A program made the translations under genes and the position numbers. Shown here piece after piece: positions 15,206 to 23,106 of a DNA stretch of 64,000 nucleotides. The stretch is taken from positions 1 to 64,000 of the IMG/VR virus record IMGVR_UViG_3300025545_000003; one strand, written 5' to 3'. The number at the start of each line of letters is the position of its first letter. The stretch's first letter is position 1. Source of the stretch: a virus. The notes under the pieces were generated by a model. It did not search any database. It was not told the origin of the DNA and saw nothing but the letters and a program-made list of their open reading frames with translations.

Positions 15206-16425
15206 AGGTACTCGTCACCGCTGGGGCGGTCTACGGACGCCTCGACGACAACAAGCTCGTGGGCAACCGGGTGCGTGGAATCTGGGCCTGCAAGTTCGCA
15301 GGGCTCCTGTCCTCCAAGGGCATCGACGTCACCCTCCTCGTGCCGGACACGATGGGCAAGCTCCGCCAGATCGATGAGATGGTGGGCCACTGGCCCAGCC
15401 GGGGCTCGTGCATCAAGGGTGAGGACGCGGGGGAGTACGGTGGCCGGAACAAGGCCATCAAGGTCGTGTTCCAAGACGGCTACGACAGCTACCGGGATCA
15501 GTGTTGGGCGCTCGCCCCGGAGATGGACGCCGCCATCATGGCCGCCGCCGTCGTTAATTGGATCCCTGCGGAGCCCGTGACGGGCAAGATGAACACCAAG
15601 GGCTACGAGGCCGGTGACATCATCCAGATCCCGTTCGTGCTGGCCGAACGGGTCATCGACAAGATGCGGAAGCTCAACCCCAAGCTCACTCTCATCGGGT
15701 GCAAGATGCTCTCGGGGTCCGGGCAGGAAGAGTTGGTCGACACAGCCTACGAGGCTGTGCTGATCAGGAGCCGCTGCAACGTGGTCCTCGCCAACGACAT
15801 GCGGGCGGGCCTCCGCACGAAGTACCTCGTCTACCCTGACCGCAGCGTCCAGACCTACGACGACGACTTCGGTGGGCTGTTCGAGTCCCTGTACAACGTG
15901 ATCCTCGATGAGCATTACTGGACACGCAACGTCGAGGTGACCTCCGAGGGCCCCTCGTGGGCGGCACTGGACTCGGCCCGTGCGATCTTCGGGCGCATCG
16001 TGGAGAAGTACCGGGACCAGTTCAAGAGCCCGACCAATGCCTACACACGGGTGTTCGGTTCCTTGGCTGTCCCCATCGACGGTGCAGGCTGGCTTTGCTC
16101 CCCAAGGGAGAAGGACGGAGCCTTCACGGAGAACGACGCCGTCATCGTGCTGGACATCGACACGGACAAGCGCCGGGTCGATGTCGTGGGTGAGAAGAAG
16201 CGGGCCACATTGAACGCCCCGCTCCTGATCCGCACAGGGCGAAGCCACACGAAGGACGGACGGCGCATGCCTGTCCTGCACCTCCACCGTCCCCTCGCCG
16301 ACGTCCCCACCGTTCCTTACGGGCCGCCCGGAACCGTCCGTGACAACAACCGGGAGATCCCCGGCCCGGTGTTCAACGTCAAGGGCCACGGTTTCGTCAA
16401 AGTCCTCAACGACGAGGACTCCTGA
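15202..16425 (+). CDS. Phosphopantothenate-cysteine ligase-like (CoaB domain)
   Basis: A 407-aa protein starting at ATG 15202. The N-terminal 250 residues resemble the CoaB half of Dfp: VLVTAGAVYGRLDDNKLVGNRVRG near residue 4, DVTLLVPD near 42, MDAAIMAAAVVNW near 112 and RCNVVLANDM near 192, the counterparts of VTAGGTREPID, the AAAVADY block and the IVANDV motif. CoaB joins CTP-activated phosphopantothenate to cysteine in CoA synthesis. The last 150 residues are unfamiliar. The CoaB relation is fairly clear, the activity is not proven, and no CoaC half is present. It lies just upstream of the NAD genes. Confidence 0.65.
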   Translation: MKVLVTAGAVYGRLDDNKLVGNRVRGIWACKFAGLLSSKGIDVTLLVPDTMGKLRQIDEMVGHWPSRGSCIKGEDAGEYGGRNKAIKVVFQDGYDSYRDQCWALAPEMDAAIMAAAVVNWIPAEPVTGKMNTKGYEAGDIIQIPFVLAERVIDKMRKLNPKLTLIGCKMLSGSGQEELVDTAYEAVLIRSRCNVVLANDMRAGLRTKYLVYPDRSVQTYDDDFGGLFESLYNVILDEHYWTRNVEVTSEGPSWAALDSARAIFGRIVEKYRDQFKSPTNAYTRVFGSLAVPIDGAGWLCSPREKDGAFTENDAVIVLDIDTDKRRVDVVGEKKRATLNAPLLIRTGRSHTKDGRRMPVLHLHRPLADVPTVPYGPPGTVRDNNREIPGPVFNVKGHGFVKVLNDEDS

Positions 16426-16640
16426 TGATCGACCCGCAACCTCCCTTCTACGTCATCACCCTCGGACGGCGGTACGTCCGCTACCCCAACATCGCCATCG
16501 TCTGCAACAACCTCCCGCAAGCTGAGAAGTATGACACGGTGGACGAGGCCCGTGCCGCCCGTAACACCCTGATCCAACGCCTGCCCGAGAAGAACAAGAA
16601 GCCCATCCGTATTCTGAGGATCGCCGTCAAAGCCGTGTGA
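16425..16640 (+). CDS. Hypothetical protein, 71 aa
   Basis: Small basic protein starting at ATG 16425, which shares one base with the preceding stop (TGATG). It ends just before the promoter at 16641. No motif recognised. Confidence 0.55.
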   Translation: MIDPQPPFYVITLGRRYVRYPNIAIVCNNLPQAEKYDTVDEARAARNTLIQRLPEKNKKPIRILRIAVKAV

Positions 16641-16669
16641 GGCTTAGCCCTCCACCTCCCTGTGTTGAA
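16641..16669 (+). promoter_or_regulatory. Phage-type promoter upstream of NAPRT
   Basis: GGCTTAG, 14 nt, GTGTTGAA. It is the first of two promoter-like signals before the NAD gene group. Confidence 0.65.
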
Positions 16670-16684
16670 GACGTGAGAAAGGGG

Positions 16685-16730
16685 TTGACTTAGTATCAGC
16701 CCGCTACTATGGTTCGTAGCAGGTTGCTAC
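16685..16730 (+). promoter_or_regulatory. Sigma70-like promoter with overlapping inverted repeats
   Basis: TTGACT at 16685 and TATGGT at 16708 are 17 nt apart. A perfect inverted repeat GTAGCA-ggt-TGCTAC lies at 16716-16730, and a further GCTAC at 16703-16707 pairs with GTAGC at 16716-16720. The repeats cover the likely -10 and start site, as a repressor operator would. The phage NrtR-like Nudix protein is one candidate binder, which is inference. Confidence 0.5.
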
Positions 16731-16753
16731 TAACCGCAACACGGGAGGGCCGG

Positions 16754-18280
16754 ATGGCCGAACGATACGAAGAGCGATTGGCCGAACTGATGATGGGCGG
16801 GTCGAGCAACCCCCTCATGACGGACGGCTACAAGTTCTCAATGGCCCAAGCGGGCTTCCCGATGCGTAGGGAGACCTTCTACAGCGGTTGCCGTAAGGGT
16901 GGCCCGCTGTATATCCCGTTCGATCTTGAGCGGGTCGTGCGTGCGTTCCTTCCCAAGCGCCTGCCGGACGGCAAGGAGCGGGGATTCCTCGACGCCCACG
17001 GTTACGGGATGACCCCTGCCATGGAGACGGCCCTTCTCGGGCACGTCGACATCCAGTGCGCCCCGGTGGGATCGTGGGTACTCCCCAAGGAGCCCCTGTT
17101 CACCGTGGACGGCCCCAGCTTCCTCGCCAGTTGGCTGGAGCCTCTCAGCATCATGCTCAACTTCCCCCTCCAGATCGCCACGGCGATAAAGACGGGGGAC
17201 ACCGAAGCCTTCCAGACCTACATCCCCTCCTGCTCGGACGAGGAGCGGATCGCCAACCTGATCGGCGAGTTGATGACCCCGGCCAACTCGGGCTGGACGT
17301 TCCTCACGGAGAACCCCGACCTCTACCAGTCCCTCGTGCGTGAGCGGGGCTTGGCGGTCATCGAGGCCCTCGGCGGGGACGCCCACAGGGCCTTCGAAGT
17401 TGGCATGCGTGCGGCAACCTGCATGCAGCAGCACCGTCTGGCGCTGGAAGCCCTGAAGGGCATCGGGATCTTCAACACGTCCAACGTGTACCTCGCTTGG
17501 CAACTCTACATGATCCCCGTGGGCACCACGGGTCACGAACACCAGATGCGGTGGAGCGCCGTGGACAATGGCGACGAGGCCGGGTTCAAGGCCATCCGGG
17601 ACATGCGCCGGGAGCCCCCGTCCTACCTGTTCGACACCATCGACCCCATGAAGGTCGGGATTCCCACGGCCCTCAAGGTCATGGCGGAAGACCCCTTCCG
17701 TCCCTGTTCGATGCGCTTCGACTCCGGGGATCAGGACGAGCAGCTTACCACCCTCATCATAGGGTGTACGTCGCAGAACGCCGACGGGCGTGACTACTTC
17801 TACCTGACGCCCAACACGATCTTCGAGGACGGCTACACCGCTGAGAAGACCACCGCCAACGAAGCCTACTGCGAGGATCTCGGGTGGCCCCGTAAGCGCC
17901 GCCTGTACGGCTACGGCGGCTACTGGGTCGGCATGTCCGAGATGAATCCCTTTGGCCGCAACAACGTGAGCGCCATCTTCAAGCTGGCGATGACGGGTGG
18001 CGTGGCAGTCAGGAAGCGTTCGGGCACACCGGGCAAGGACAGCCTCCCCGGCCAGCCCGTGATCTGGCGCAGGTGCATCGGCAACGAGAAGGGCACCTTC
18101 AGCCTGATCGGTCAGGCGGGTGAGCCTGTCCCGACCGGCTACTCACCCCTCGGGACGGTCGGCACCTACCTCTACACGAACACAACCGACGCCACCTCTG
18201 AGTTCTCAGAGGGCACCAAGGCTCTGATGCGGGACTGCGCCGCACAGTGGGCGCAGGCGACCGTAGAAGCGGAGGGCTGA
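16754..18280 (+). CDS. pncB: Nicotinate phosphoribosyltransferase-like (PncB/NAPRT)
   Basis: A 508-aa enzyme of the nicotinate/nicotinamide phosphoribosyltransferase family. It has NPLMTDGYKFSMAQAGFP near residue 19 (the TDxYxxxM block), SMRFDSGDQDEQ near 318 (NAPRT has RLDSGDL; NAMPT has a different block there), and GGVAVRKRSGTPGKDSLPG near 415 (NAPRT: IKxSEDPEKxTxPG). This favours nicotinate over nicotinamide as substrate: nicotinate plus PRPP gives NaMN. Start ATG 16754 follows GGGAGG; an upstream ATG at 16709 lies within the promoter. Gene context (nicotinamidase, NadE, NadD) supports NAPRT. Nicotinamide use cannot be fully excluded. Confidence 0.8.
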   Translation: MAERYEERLAELMMGGSSNPLMTDGYKFSMAQAGFPMRRETFYSGCRKGGPLYIPFDLERVVRAFLPKRLPDGKERGFLDAHGYGMTPAMETALLGHVDIQCAPVGSWVLPKEPLFTVDGPSFLASWLEPLSIMLNFPLQIATAIKTGDTEAFQTYIPSCSDEERIANLIGELMTPANSGWTFLTENPDLYQSLVRERGLAVIEALGGDAHRAFEVGMRAATCMQQHRLALEALKGIGIFNTSNVYLAWQLYMIPVGTTGHEHQMRWSAVDNGDEAGFKAIRDMRREPPSYLFDTIDPMKVGIPTALKVMAEDPFRPCSMRFDSGDQDEQLTTLIIGCTSQNADGRDYFYLTPNTIFEDGYTAEKTTANEAYCEDLGWPRKRRLYGYGGYWVGMSEMNPFGRNNVSAIFKLAMTGGVAVRKRSGTPGKDSLPGQPVIWRRCIGNEKGTFSLIGQAGEPVPTGYSPLGTVGTYLYTNTTDATSEFSEGTKALMRDCAAQWAQATVEAEG

Positions 18281-18281
18281 A

Positions 18282-18614
18282 ATGAAAGTGTTGGAAGCAG
18301 GCCGAAAGCAAAAGGGCTGGTCCCATGAGTTCCGTTGCACCGGAGACGGGAACGACGGCGGCGGGTGCGGGGCACTCTTACTTGTGGAGCAGGGAGACCT
18401 GTTCACCACGGCCAGCCACGCCCGTGACGAAACCACGACCTACAAGACCTTCCGCTGCTCCGAGTGCGGCGTGAACACCGACATCGAGAACGACGAGTCC
18501 GGCAAGCGCCTCGTGCCTCGCACCATCTCGGTGCCCGCAGGCGTCAAGCACAAGGACGGCGGGTACACGCACCCGGACGACCCCACGCTCCCCGACACAG
18601 GAGACCCCCGGTGA
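18282..18614 (+). CDS. Zinc-ribbon protein, copy 1 of tandem pair
   Basis: A 110-aa protein beginning MKVLEAGRKQKGW with cysteines in C...GGGC and FRCSECGVNTDI. The next gene is a clear paralogue: MKVLEAGR, GC.ALLL.E.GDLF, FRCS.CG.NTDI, HKDGG.THP are shared. The role is unknown. It is placed between NAPRT and NadE. Confidence 0.65.
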   Translation: MKVLEAGRKQKGWSHEFRCTGDGNDGGGCGALLLVEQGDLFTTASHARDETTTYKTFRCSECGVNTDIENDESGKRLVPRTISVPAGVKHKDGGYTHPDDPTLPDTGDPR

Positions 18615-18928
18615 AGGTGCTGGAAGCAGGACGCAGGAACAAGGCATGGATCGCCGAGATGCGGTGCTCCGGCAACTGGAACGGGGGAAGAGGGTGTGAT
18701 GCGCTCCTTCTCATTGAGCCGGGTGACCTGTTCATCTCGAAGCACCACACACGTCCGAAGGATGTGTGCGCCACGTTCCGCTGTTCCGCATGTGGAGCGA
18801 ACACCGACATCGCCGTTTCCAGCGCCCTCAAAGGGACACTGCCCTTGGGCGTTGACCACAAGGACGGCGGCTGGACGCACCCCACAGACAACGAAGGACG
18901 GGCCGTCAAGCTCGTTGACGGGAGGTAA
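18611..18928 (+). CDS. Zinc-ribbon protein, copy 2 of tandem pair
   Basis: A 105-aa paralogue of the preceding protein, starting at GTG 18611 that overlaps its stop as GTGA. It keeps both Cys pairs (RCSGNWNGGRGC and FRCSACG). The pair arose by tandem duplication. A structural zinc site is likely. A link to NAD metabolism is suggested only by position. Confidence 0.65.
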   Translation: MKVLEAGRRNKAWIAEMRCSGNWNGGRGCDALLLIEPGDLFISKHHTRPKDVCATFRCSACGANTDIAVSSALKGTLPLGVDHKDGGWTHPTDNEGRAVKLVDGR

Positions 18929-18929
18929 C

Positions 18930-20003
18930 ATGAGCGTCCTCGACCCCATCGCCCTGTTCCACGACCGCTCTGCGGCCATCAAGGAGTACCACGAGGAAAC
19001 CGGCGTGCCCCGTGCGGAACTGGACATCTCGGGCGGCATCGACAGCGCCGTGATGGCCTGCCTCCTCAAGGAGGCCCTCGGGGCTGACAAGATCACGATG
19101 GTCCACAGCCGGTTCTCAACCAGCGGCGATCAGACGCAGCGGGCGCAGGGGCTGGCGGACGCCTTGGGCATCCCCATGATCGACTTCAACGGCGAGGCCA
19201 TGTTCAGTGCCCTCCTTGAATCCATGGAATACGCCATCGTGCAAGCCCATGGTGGGCAGATCTGGAGCAGCATCGAAAACCGGGTTGCCTCCGACCCCAC
19301 CATCCTCGGCAGCATCCGCTCCTGCCTGCGAGCGCCTATCGGGCGAGGCTTCAACCGCCTCCTCGGCAACGGCATCCGCCACGGCACGGGGAACGAGTGC
19401 GAAGACCGCTTCATCCGCTTCTACCAAAAGGGTGGCGACGGTGAAGTGGACACCAACCCGATGGCGATGCTCACGAAGACCGAGGTGTACCAGTTGGCTT
19501 TCGCCTGCGGCGAGGTGATGGGCGACGACGTCAAGAGCGCCCTCCGCCCGATCATCGCTGCCCTCCCCTCCCCCGACCTGTGGGGCACAGGGGACGGGCA
19601 CAGCGACGAGCAGGAGTTGCTGGACTGGCTCGGCGTCCCGTTCACTTACGGGCGGGTAGACCCCGACACCGGCAAGGTGCTGCGCTTCGGGACCATCGAG
19701 CGGGTGGCCCGGTTCCTCGACAGCCAGTGGGGAGCTTGCCCCGCCATCGAGACCCGTCTGTTCATAGACGACCTCTCGCAGGACGAGATGCGGCTGCTCG
19801 TAGAGCAGGCGGTGAAGAGCCCTTGCTTCAGGGGCTGCGCCGAGTTCACGACCAGCAACGACTTCCTCATGCTGCTCCGGGCGACCCGGCGGGTGGAACG
19901 CATCACCCGCCACAAGTCCAACCCGGTGATCGCAACCCTGGGAACCCGTGAGGCGCTCGTGTCGAGCGGCCTCCTTACGAACGACCTGACCTTGGAGGAC
20001 TGA
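18930..20003 (+). CDS. nadE: NAD synthetase (NadE-like)
   Basis: A 357-aa protein of the adenine-nucleotide alpha-hydrolase fold. LDISGGIDSAVMACLL near residue 31 is the SGGxDS ATP-binding loop of NAD synthetase. A second conserved stretch follows near 150-185 (GNGIRHGTGNECEDRFIRFY...). No glutaminase domain is present, so it should use ammonia to convert NaAD to NAD+. Start ATG 18930 follows GGGAGG. It lies two bases upstream of the nicotinamidase gene. Confidence 0.85.
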   Translation: MSVLDPIALFHDRSAAIKEYHEETGVPRAELDISGGIDSAVMACLLKEALGADKITMVHSRFSTSGDQTQRAQGLADALGIPMIDFNGEAMFSALLESMEYAIVQAHGGQIWSSIENRVASDPTILGSIRSCLRAPIGRGFNRLLGNGIRHGTGNECEDRFIRFYQKGGDGEVDTNPMAMLTKTEVYQLAFACGEVMGDDVKSALRPIIAALPSPDLWGTGDGHSDEQELLDWLGVPFTYGRVDPDTGKVLRFGTIERVARFLDSQWGACPAIETRLFIDDLSQDEMRLLVEQAVKSPCFRGCAEFTTSNDFLMLLRATRRVERITRHKSNPVIATLGTREALVSSGLLTNDLTLED

Positions 20004-20005
20004 CC

Positions 20006-20851
20006 ATGAAGATCCATCTCCTGATCGTCGACCCGCAGAACGACTTCTGCGACCCCAAAGGGGCCCTGTGCGTGCCGGGAGCGGACGCCGACATGCAGCG
20101 CACGGCTGACATGATCCGCCGCATCGGCCCGAAGCTCGACGACATCCACGTCACCCTCGACTCGCACCAGATGGTGCAGATCGAGCGCCCCGCCTGGTGG
20201 AAGCACGTCACGACCGGCGACATGCCCGCCCCGTTCACCGTTCTCGGCCTGACCCCGGACAACCGGATCGTCGCCGTGGACATGAGCAGCGGCTCCCCCG
20301 TCCTGACGAACGACGAGTACACGACCTTCGCCCCGTCCCTGTACGACGATGCCCGCGCCTACCTGAAGGCCCTCTCCGACGGCGGACGCTACCCGCACGT
20401 CGTGTGGACGAACCACTGCGTGGTGGGCACTTGGGGCTGGGGCATCGTGCCTGACCTCGCCGACGCCCTGTGCAAGTGGGAAGTCAGCGAGAAGGCCCGC
20501 ATCAACTACGTCGTCAAGGGCAACAACCCGAACACGGAGCACTTCAGCGGCGTCCGTGCCGAGGTGCCCGACCCGAACGACCCCTCGACGCAGGTGAACA
20601 CCGGGCTCATCTCCACGCTGGAAGAGGCGGACATGATCGCCGTCACGGGCGAGGCCCTGTCCCACTGCGTGGCCAACACGGTGCGGGACATCGCCGACCT
20701 GTTCAGCGACCCGAAGTACGTGGAGAAGCTCGTCCTGCTGACGGACGCCTCCAGCAACGTCGGCGGCTTCGACTTCCTCGGGGACGCCTTCATGGCGGAC
20801 ATGCTCGCCAAGGGCATGAAGACCTCGACCACGGTCGACTTCCTCGCCTGA
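20006..20851 (+). CDS. pncA: Nicotinamidase (PncA-like cysteine hydrolase)
   Basis: A 281-aa isochorismatase-fold amidohydrolase. LLIVDPQNDFCDP near residue 5 carries the catalytic Asp. TLDSHQ near 49 carries the metal-site Asp and His. VWTNHCVVGTWG lies near 132. EALSHCVANTVRDI near 215 has the catalytic Cys followed by the conserved V-xxT-x-D run. It should deamidate nicotinamide to nicotinate, feeding the NAPRT encoded 1.7 kb upstream. It is somewhat longer than typical bacterial PncA (about 200 aa) because of inserts near 60-120 and 170-200. It is tightly packed after NadE. Confidence 0.85.
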   Translation: MKIHLLIVDPQNDFCDPKGALCVPGADADMQRTADMIRRIGPKLDDIHVTLDSHQMVQIERPAWWKHVTTGDMPAPFTVLGLTPDNRIVAVDMSSGSPVLTNDEYTTFAPSLYDDARAYLKALSDGGRYPHVVWTNHCVVGTWGWGIVPDLADALCKWEVSEKARINYVVKGNNPNTEHFSGVRAEVPDPNDPSTQVNTGLISTLEEADMIAVTGEALSHCVANTVRDIADLFSDPKYVEKLVLLTDASSNVGGFDFLGDAFMADMLAKGMKTSTTVDFLA

Positions 20852-21039
20852 TGCCACGGCGGACGGAGAAGAAGGCTCGGCGGGAACGCCGGGAGGTGGC
20901 CCGTGTCCGGGCACTCGTCCTCGACCCAGGGAACGGGTGCCCGGACATTGAGCGGGCTGACGCCAAGGTACTGCTCGATGAGATAGACCGTCTGGCCGCA
21001 AGGCTGGACAGGGCAGACATACAGAGAACCGAATCCTGA
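20851..21039 (+). CDS. Small basic protein, 62 aa
   Basis: It starts at ATG 20851, overlapping the nicotinamidase stop (TGATG). Very basic N-terminus (PRRTEKKARRERRE) and a helical C-terminus. Possibly nucleic-acid binding. No family recognised. Confidence 0.5.
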   Translation: MPRRTEKKARRERREVARVRALVLDPGNGCPDIERADAKVLLDEIDRLAARLDRADIQRTES

Positions 21040-21054
21040 AGGAGGAACTACATC

Positions 21055-21813
21055 ATGGCACGTTTGGGACAGACCGATGGCATGCAGGCCCACCAGATCG
21101 GTGGGACGACTTTCCAGTTCTCGGCGGCACGGATCGAGACCCTCGGGGCCAGCGAGTACACGCTCGTGGTCGTGGCGGTCGACGTGTCGTCCTCGCTCTA
21201 CGGGCACGGTGACGCCCTCGACAAGCTCCTCGGCACCATCGTCGAAGCCTGCCGCAAGAGCCCCCGTGCGGACAACATCATGCTGCGGGTGATCATGTTC
21301 AACCGCAGCATCAGCGAGTTCCACGGCTTCCGTCCGTTGCCCGACCTCAACCCGGCGGACTACAACGGTTCGTGCAACCCCTCCGGCACCACGGCGCTCT
21401 ACGACGCCGCCTACAGCGGCATCGAGTCCTGCCTCCAGTACGGCAAGGACCTCGTGGCGCAGGACTTCGACGTCAACGCCGCCGTGTTCGTCCTGACGGA
21501 CGGCATGGACAACGAGTCGAAGGTCACGCCCCGGATGATCAAGGACGCCCTCGACGGTGCCATGAAGTCCGAGGCGGTCGAGTCCATCATGCCCGTCCTG
21601 ATCGGCATCGGTGACGGGGCCTCCGACGACGTGTCCCAGTTGAGCGCCTACTTGGAGCGCTTCAAGACCGAGGCTGGCTTCCAGCAGTACGTCTTCGCCG
21701 GGACGGTCAACAGCGGCACGCTGGCGAAGGTCGCGGGCTTCGTGTCCAAGAGCGTCTCCAGCCAGAGCCAGAGCCTCGGCACGGGCGGCCCCAGCCAATC
21801 TCTTGCTTTTTAG
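21055..21813 (+). CDS. vWA-domain protein (TerY-like)
   Basis: A 252-aa von Willebrand A domain with a MIDAS metal site: VVAVDVSSSLYGHGD near residue 39 (DxSxS), GTTALYDAAYSG near 112 (Thr) and FVLTDGMDNES near 144 (Asp). The length and single-domain layout resemble TerY. It is followed by a homing endonuclease, a PP2C phosphatase and a protein kinase. vWA, PP2C and kinase genes together form the TerY-type phosphorylation triad described in tellurite-resistance-like systems. The last six codons (SQSLAF) are in AT-rich synonymous form, evidently supplied by the inserted endonuclease cassette. Confidence 0.75.
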   Translation: MARLGQTDGMQAHQIGGTTFQFSAARIETLGASEYTLVVVAVDVSSSLYGHGDALDKLLGTIVEACRKSPRADNIMLRVIMFNRSISEFHGFRPLPDLNPADYNGSCNPSGTTALYDAAYSGIESCLQYGKDLVAQDFDVNAAVFVLTDGMDNESKVTPRMIKDALDGAMKSEAVESIMPVLIGIGDGASDDVSQLSAYLERFKTEAGFQQYVFAGTVNSGTLAKVAGFVSKSVSSQSQSLGTGGPSQSLAF

Positions 21814-21873
21814 TCTGTCCGGTGTTACGGGTACTTAGACACCAGAAGGGTGCAGTACCCGACCGGAGGACAG

Positions 21874-22626
21874 ATGGAAGGCAAGCGGGTCGGCAAGTGG
21901 ACAGTGATCGCACCGGCAGGGCACGACAAGCACAAGATGAGGTTGTGGCTCTGCCGGTGTGGTTGCGGTTATGAGAGGACGTTCGGGACATCCTACCTGA
22001 ATACAGGGCAACCGTCCGCATGCCCTGACTGCCGCAAGTCCCTGAGAGGAACGGCGGAACAGGAATTGAAGGATCAACTTCTCGGCCTAAAGGTGGGGAA
22101 GTACACCGTAACCAAGCTGGCAGGGTACAACAAGTACGGTGGACGGATGTGGCTTTGCCGGTGCGAGTGCGGGTTCGAGAGGACGTTCGGAACGGCATAT
22201 CTGTCAGGGAATGGAAAACGTAAGGCAACTCAATGCCCCGAGTGCTTGCACAAAGAAAGGGAACTGATGAACCGCACTGTGTCTGAGTTGCCAGATCGGT
22301 TCTGGTCCCGTCTAGTGGCACAAGCCGTCAGGCGTGGGATCTCTGTCACCCTTACACAAGAGGAAGCCCGAACCTTGTTCCAAGACCATGGGTGCAGATG
22401 TGCCCTGACAGGGGAACCCCTCTATTTCACACGGCTGCGGACAAACTACAGTCGGTACACGACGGCGTCTTTGGACAGGATCGATTCGGAAAAACCTTAT
22501 GAGAAAGGGAACGTTCAGTGGGTTCACAAGGACGTAAACATGATGAAGGGACGGCTTACGCAAGCCTCTTTCATGAGGTGGTGTGCCCTTGTGGCGGGCG
22601 GCCCCTCGCAGTCCCTCGCCTTCTAG
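21874..22626 (+). CDS. HNH homing endonuclease inserted at the vWA gene 3' end
   Basis: A 250-aa protein with two N-terminal repeats, each with a LWLCRC.CG..RTFGT block and a CPDC or CPEC pair (probable DNA-binding zinc elements). An HNH-like region follows (CALTGEPLY...ASLDRIDSEKPYEKGNVQWVHKDVNMMKG). Start ATG 21874 follows GGAGG. Its last residues, GGPSQSLAF, repeat the C-terminus of the vWA protein in different codons. The gene therefore appears inserted into the vWA 3' end, with the displaced native end now closing the endonuclease frame. GC content is lower than that of its neighbours. Confidence 0.8.
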   Translation: MEGKRVGKWTVIAPAGHDKHKMRLWLCRCGCGYERTFGTSYLNTGQPSACPDCRKSLRGTAEQELKDQLLGLKVGKYTVTKLAGYNKYGGRMWLCRCECGFERTFGTAYLSGNGKRKATQCPECLHKERELMNRTVSELPDRFWSRLVAQAVRRGISVTLTQEEARTLFQDHGCRCALTGEPLYFTRLRTNYSRYTTASLDRIDSEKPYEKGNVQWVHKDVNMMKGRLTQASFMRWCALVAGGPSQSLAF

Positions 22627-22652
22627 GCCACCACCGATAGTGCGTAGGGCAA

Positions 22653-22692
22653 CCGGGGAGGGGCCGTTGGGGGTTCTTATGCCCTTCCCCGG
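22653..22692 (+). terminator. Long hairpin after the HNH gene
   Basis: CCGGGGAGGGGC pairs with GCCCTTCCCCGG around a loop of about 16 nt (12 bp, one G-U). The 3' side runs into the GGCTTAG of the next promoter. There is no T-tract, so termination is uncertain. Confidence 0.4.
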
Positions 22693-22719
22693 CTTAGCCC
22701 TTTTCACCACCGGGTAGAA
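22691..22719 (+). promoter_or_regulatory. Phage-type promoter
   Basis: GGCTTAG, 14 nt, GGGTAGAA. It opens the unit that carries the PP2C phosphatase and protein kinase. Confidence 0.75.
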
Positions 22720-22752
22720 GAAGCAGAACCAGATCTCGTGGAGCAACGTGGG

Positions 22753-23106
22753 ATGAGCAAACCCAAGACAGACTTTCTCGGCCAACCCTTCACGGAGGGC
22801 GGCTGGATTGCTGCCACGGGCAAGGGCAACAGCCACGCTGAGTACGGGATGATCCTCTACCAGATCACGGAGATCCTGCCGGACAAGCTGAAGGCACGAC
22901 GACTCCGGGTCTCCTACAAGGACCGCAAGCCATCGGTGACGGTCGGCAACGTCCGGGTCAGCAACCCGAACAAGTACATCGTGGTCCACCCCCCGGCACA
23001 GGTGACCGATCTGTTCCAGCGTGCCGTCGACAGCGTCCTCACGGATGCCGACTGCACCCTGATCGGGAAGTGGATCCACGGCATGGAGGAGGGTCTGTTC
23101 GCATGA
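22753..23106 (+). CDS. Hypothetical protein, 117 aa
   Basis: The start is taken at ATG 22753; a GTG at 22738 is possible and neither has a strong ribosome site. Beta-rich with basic stretches (KLKARRLRVSYKDRKPSVTVGNVRV). It overlaps the phosphatase start by 4 nt. No family recognised. Confidence 0.55.
   Translation: MSKPKTDFLGQPFTEGGWIAATGKGNSHAEYGMILYQITEILPDKLKARRLRVSYKDRKPSVTVGNVRVSNPNKYIVVHPPAQVTDLFQRAVDSVLTDADCTLIGKWIHGMEEGLFA

Noticed and set aside
16754-18280. NAMPT (direct nicotinamide use) as the identity of the phosphoribosyltransferase
   Set aside because: The RFDSGD and GKDSLPG blocks and the adjacent nicotinamidase and NadE favour NAPRT. Kept as a minor alternative in the feature note.
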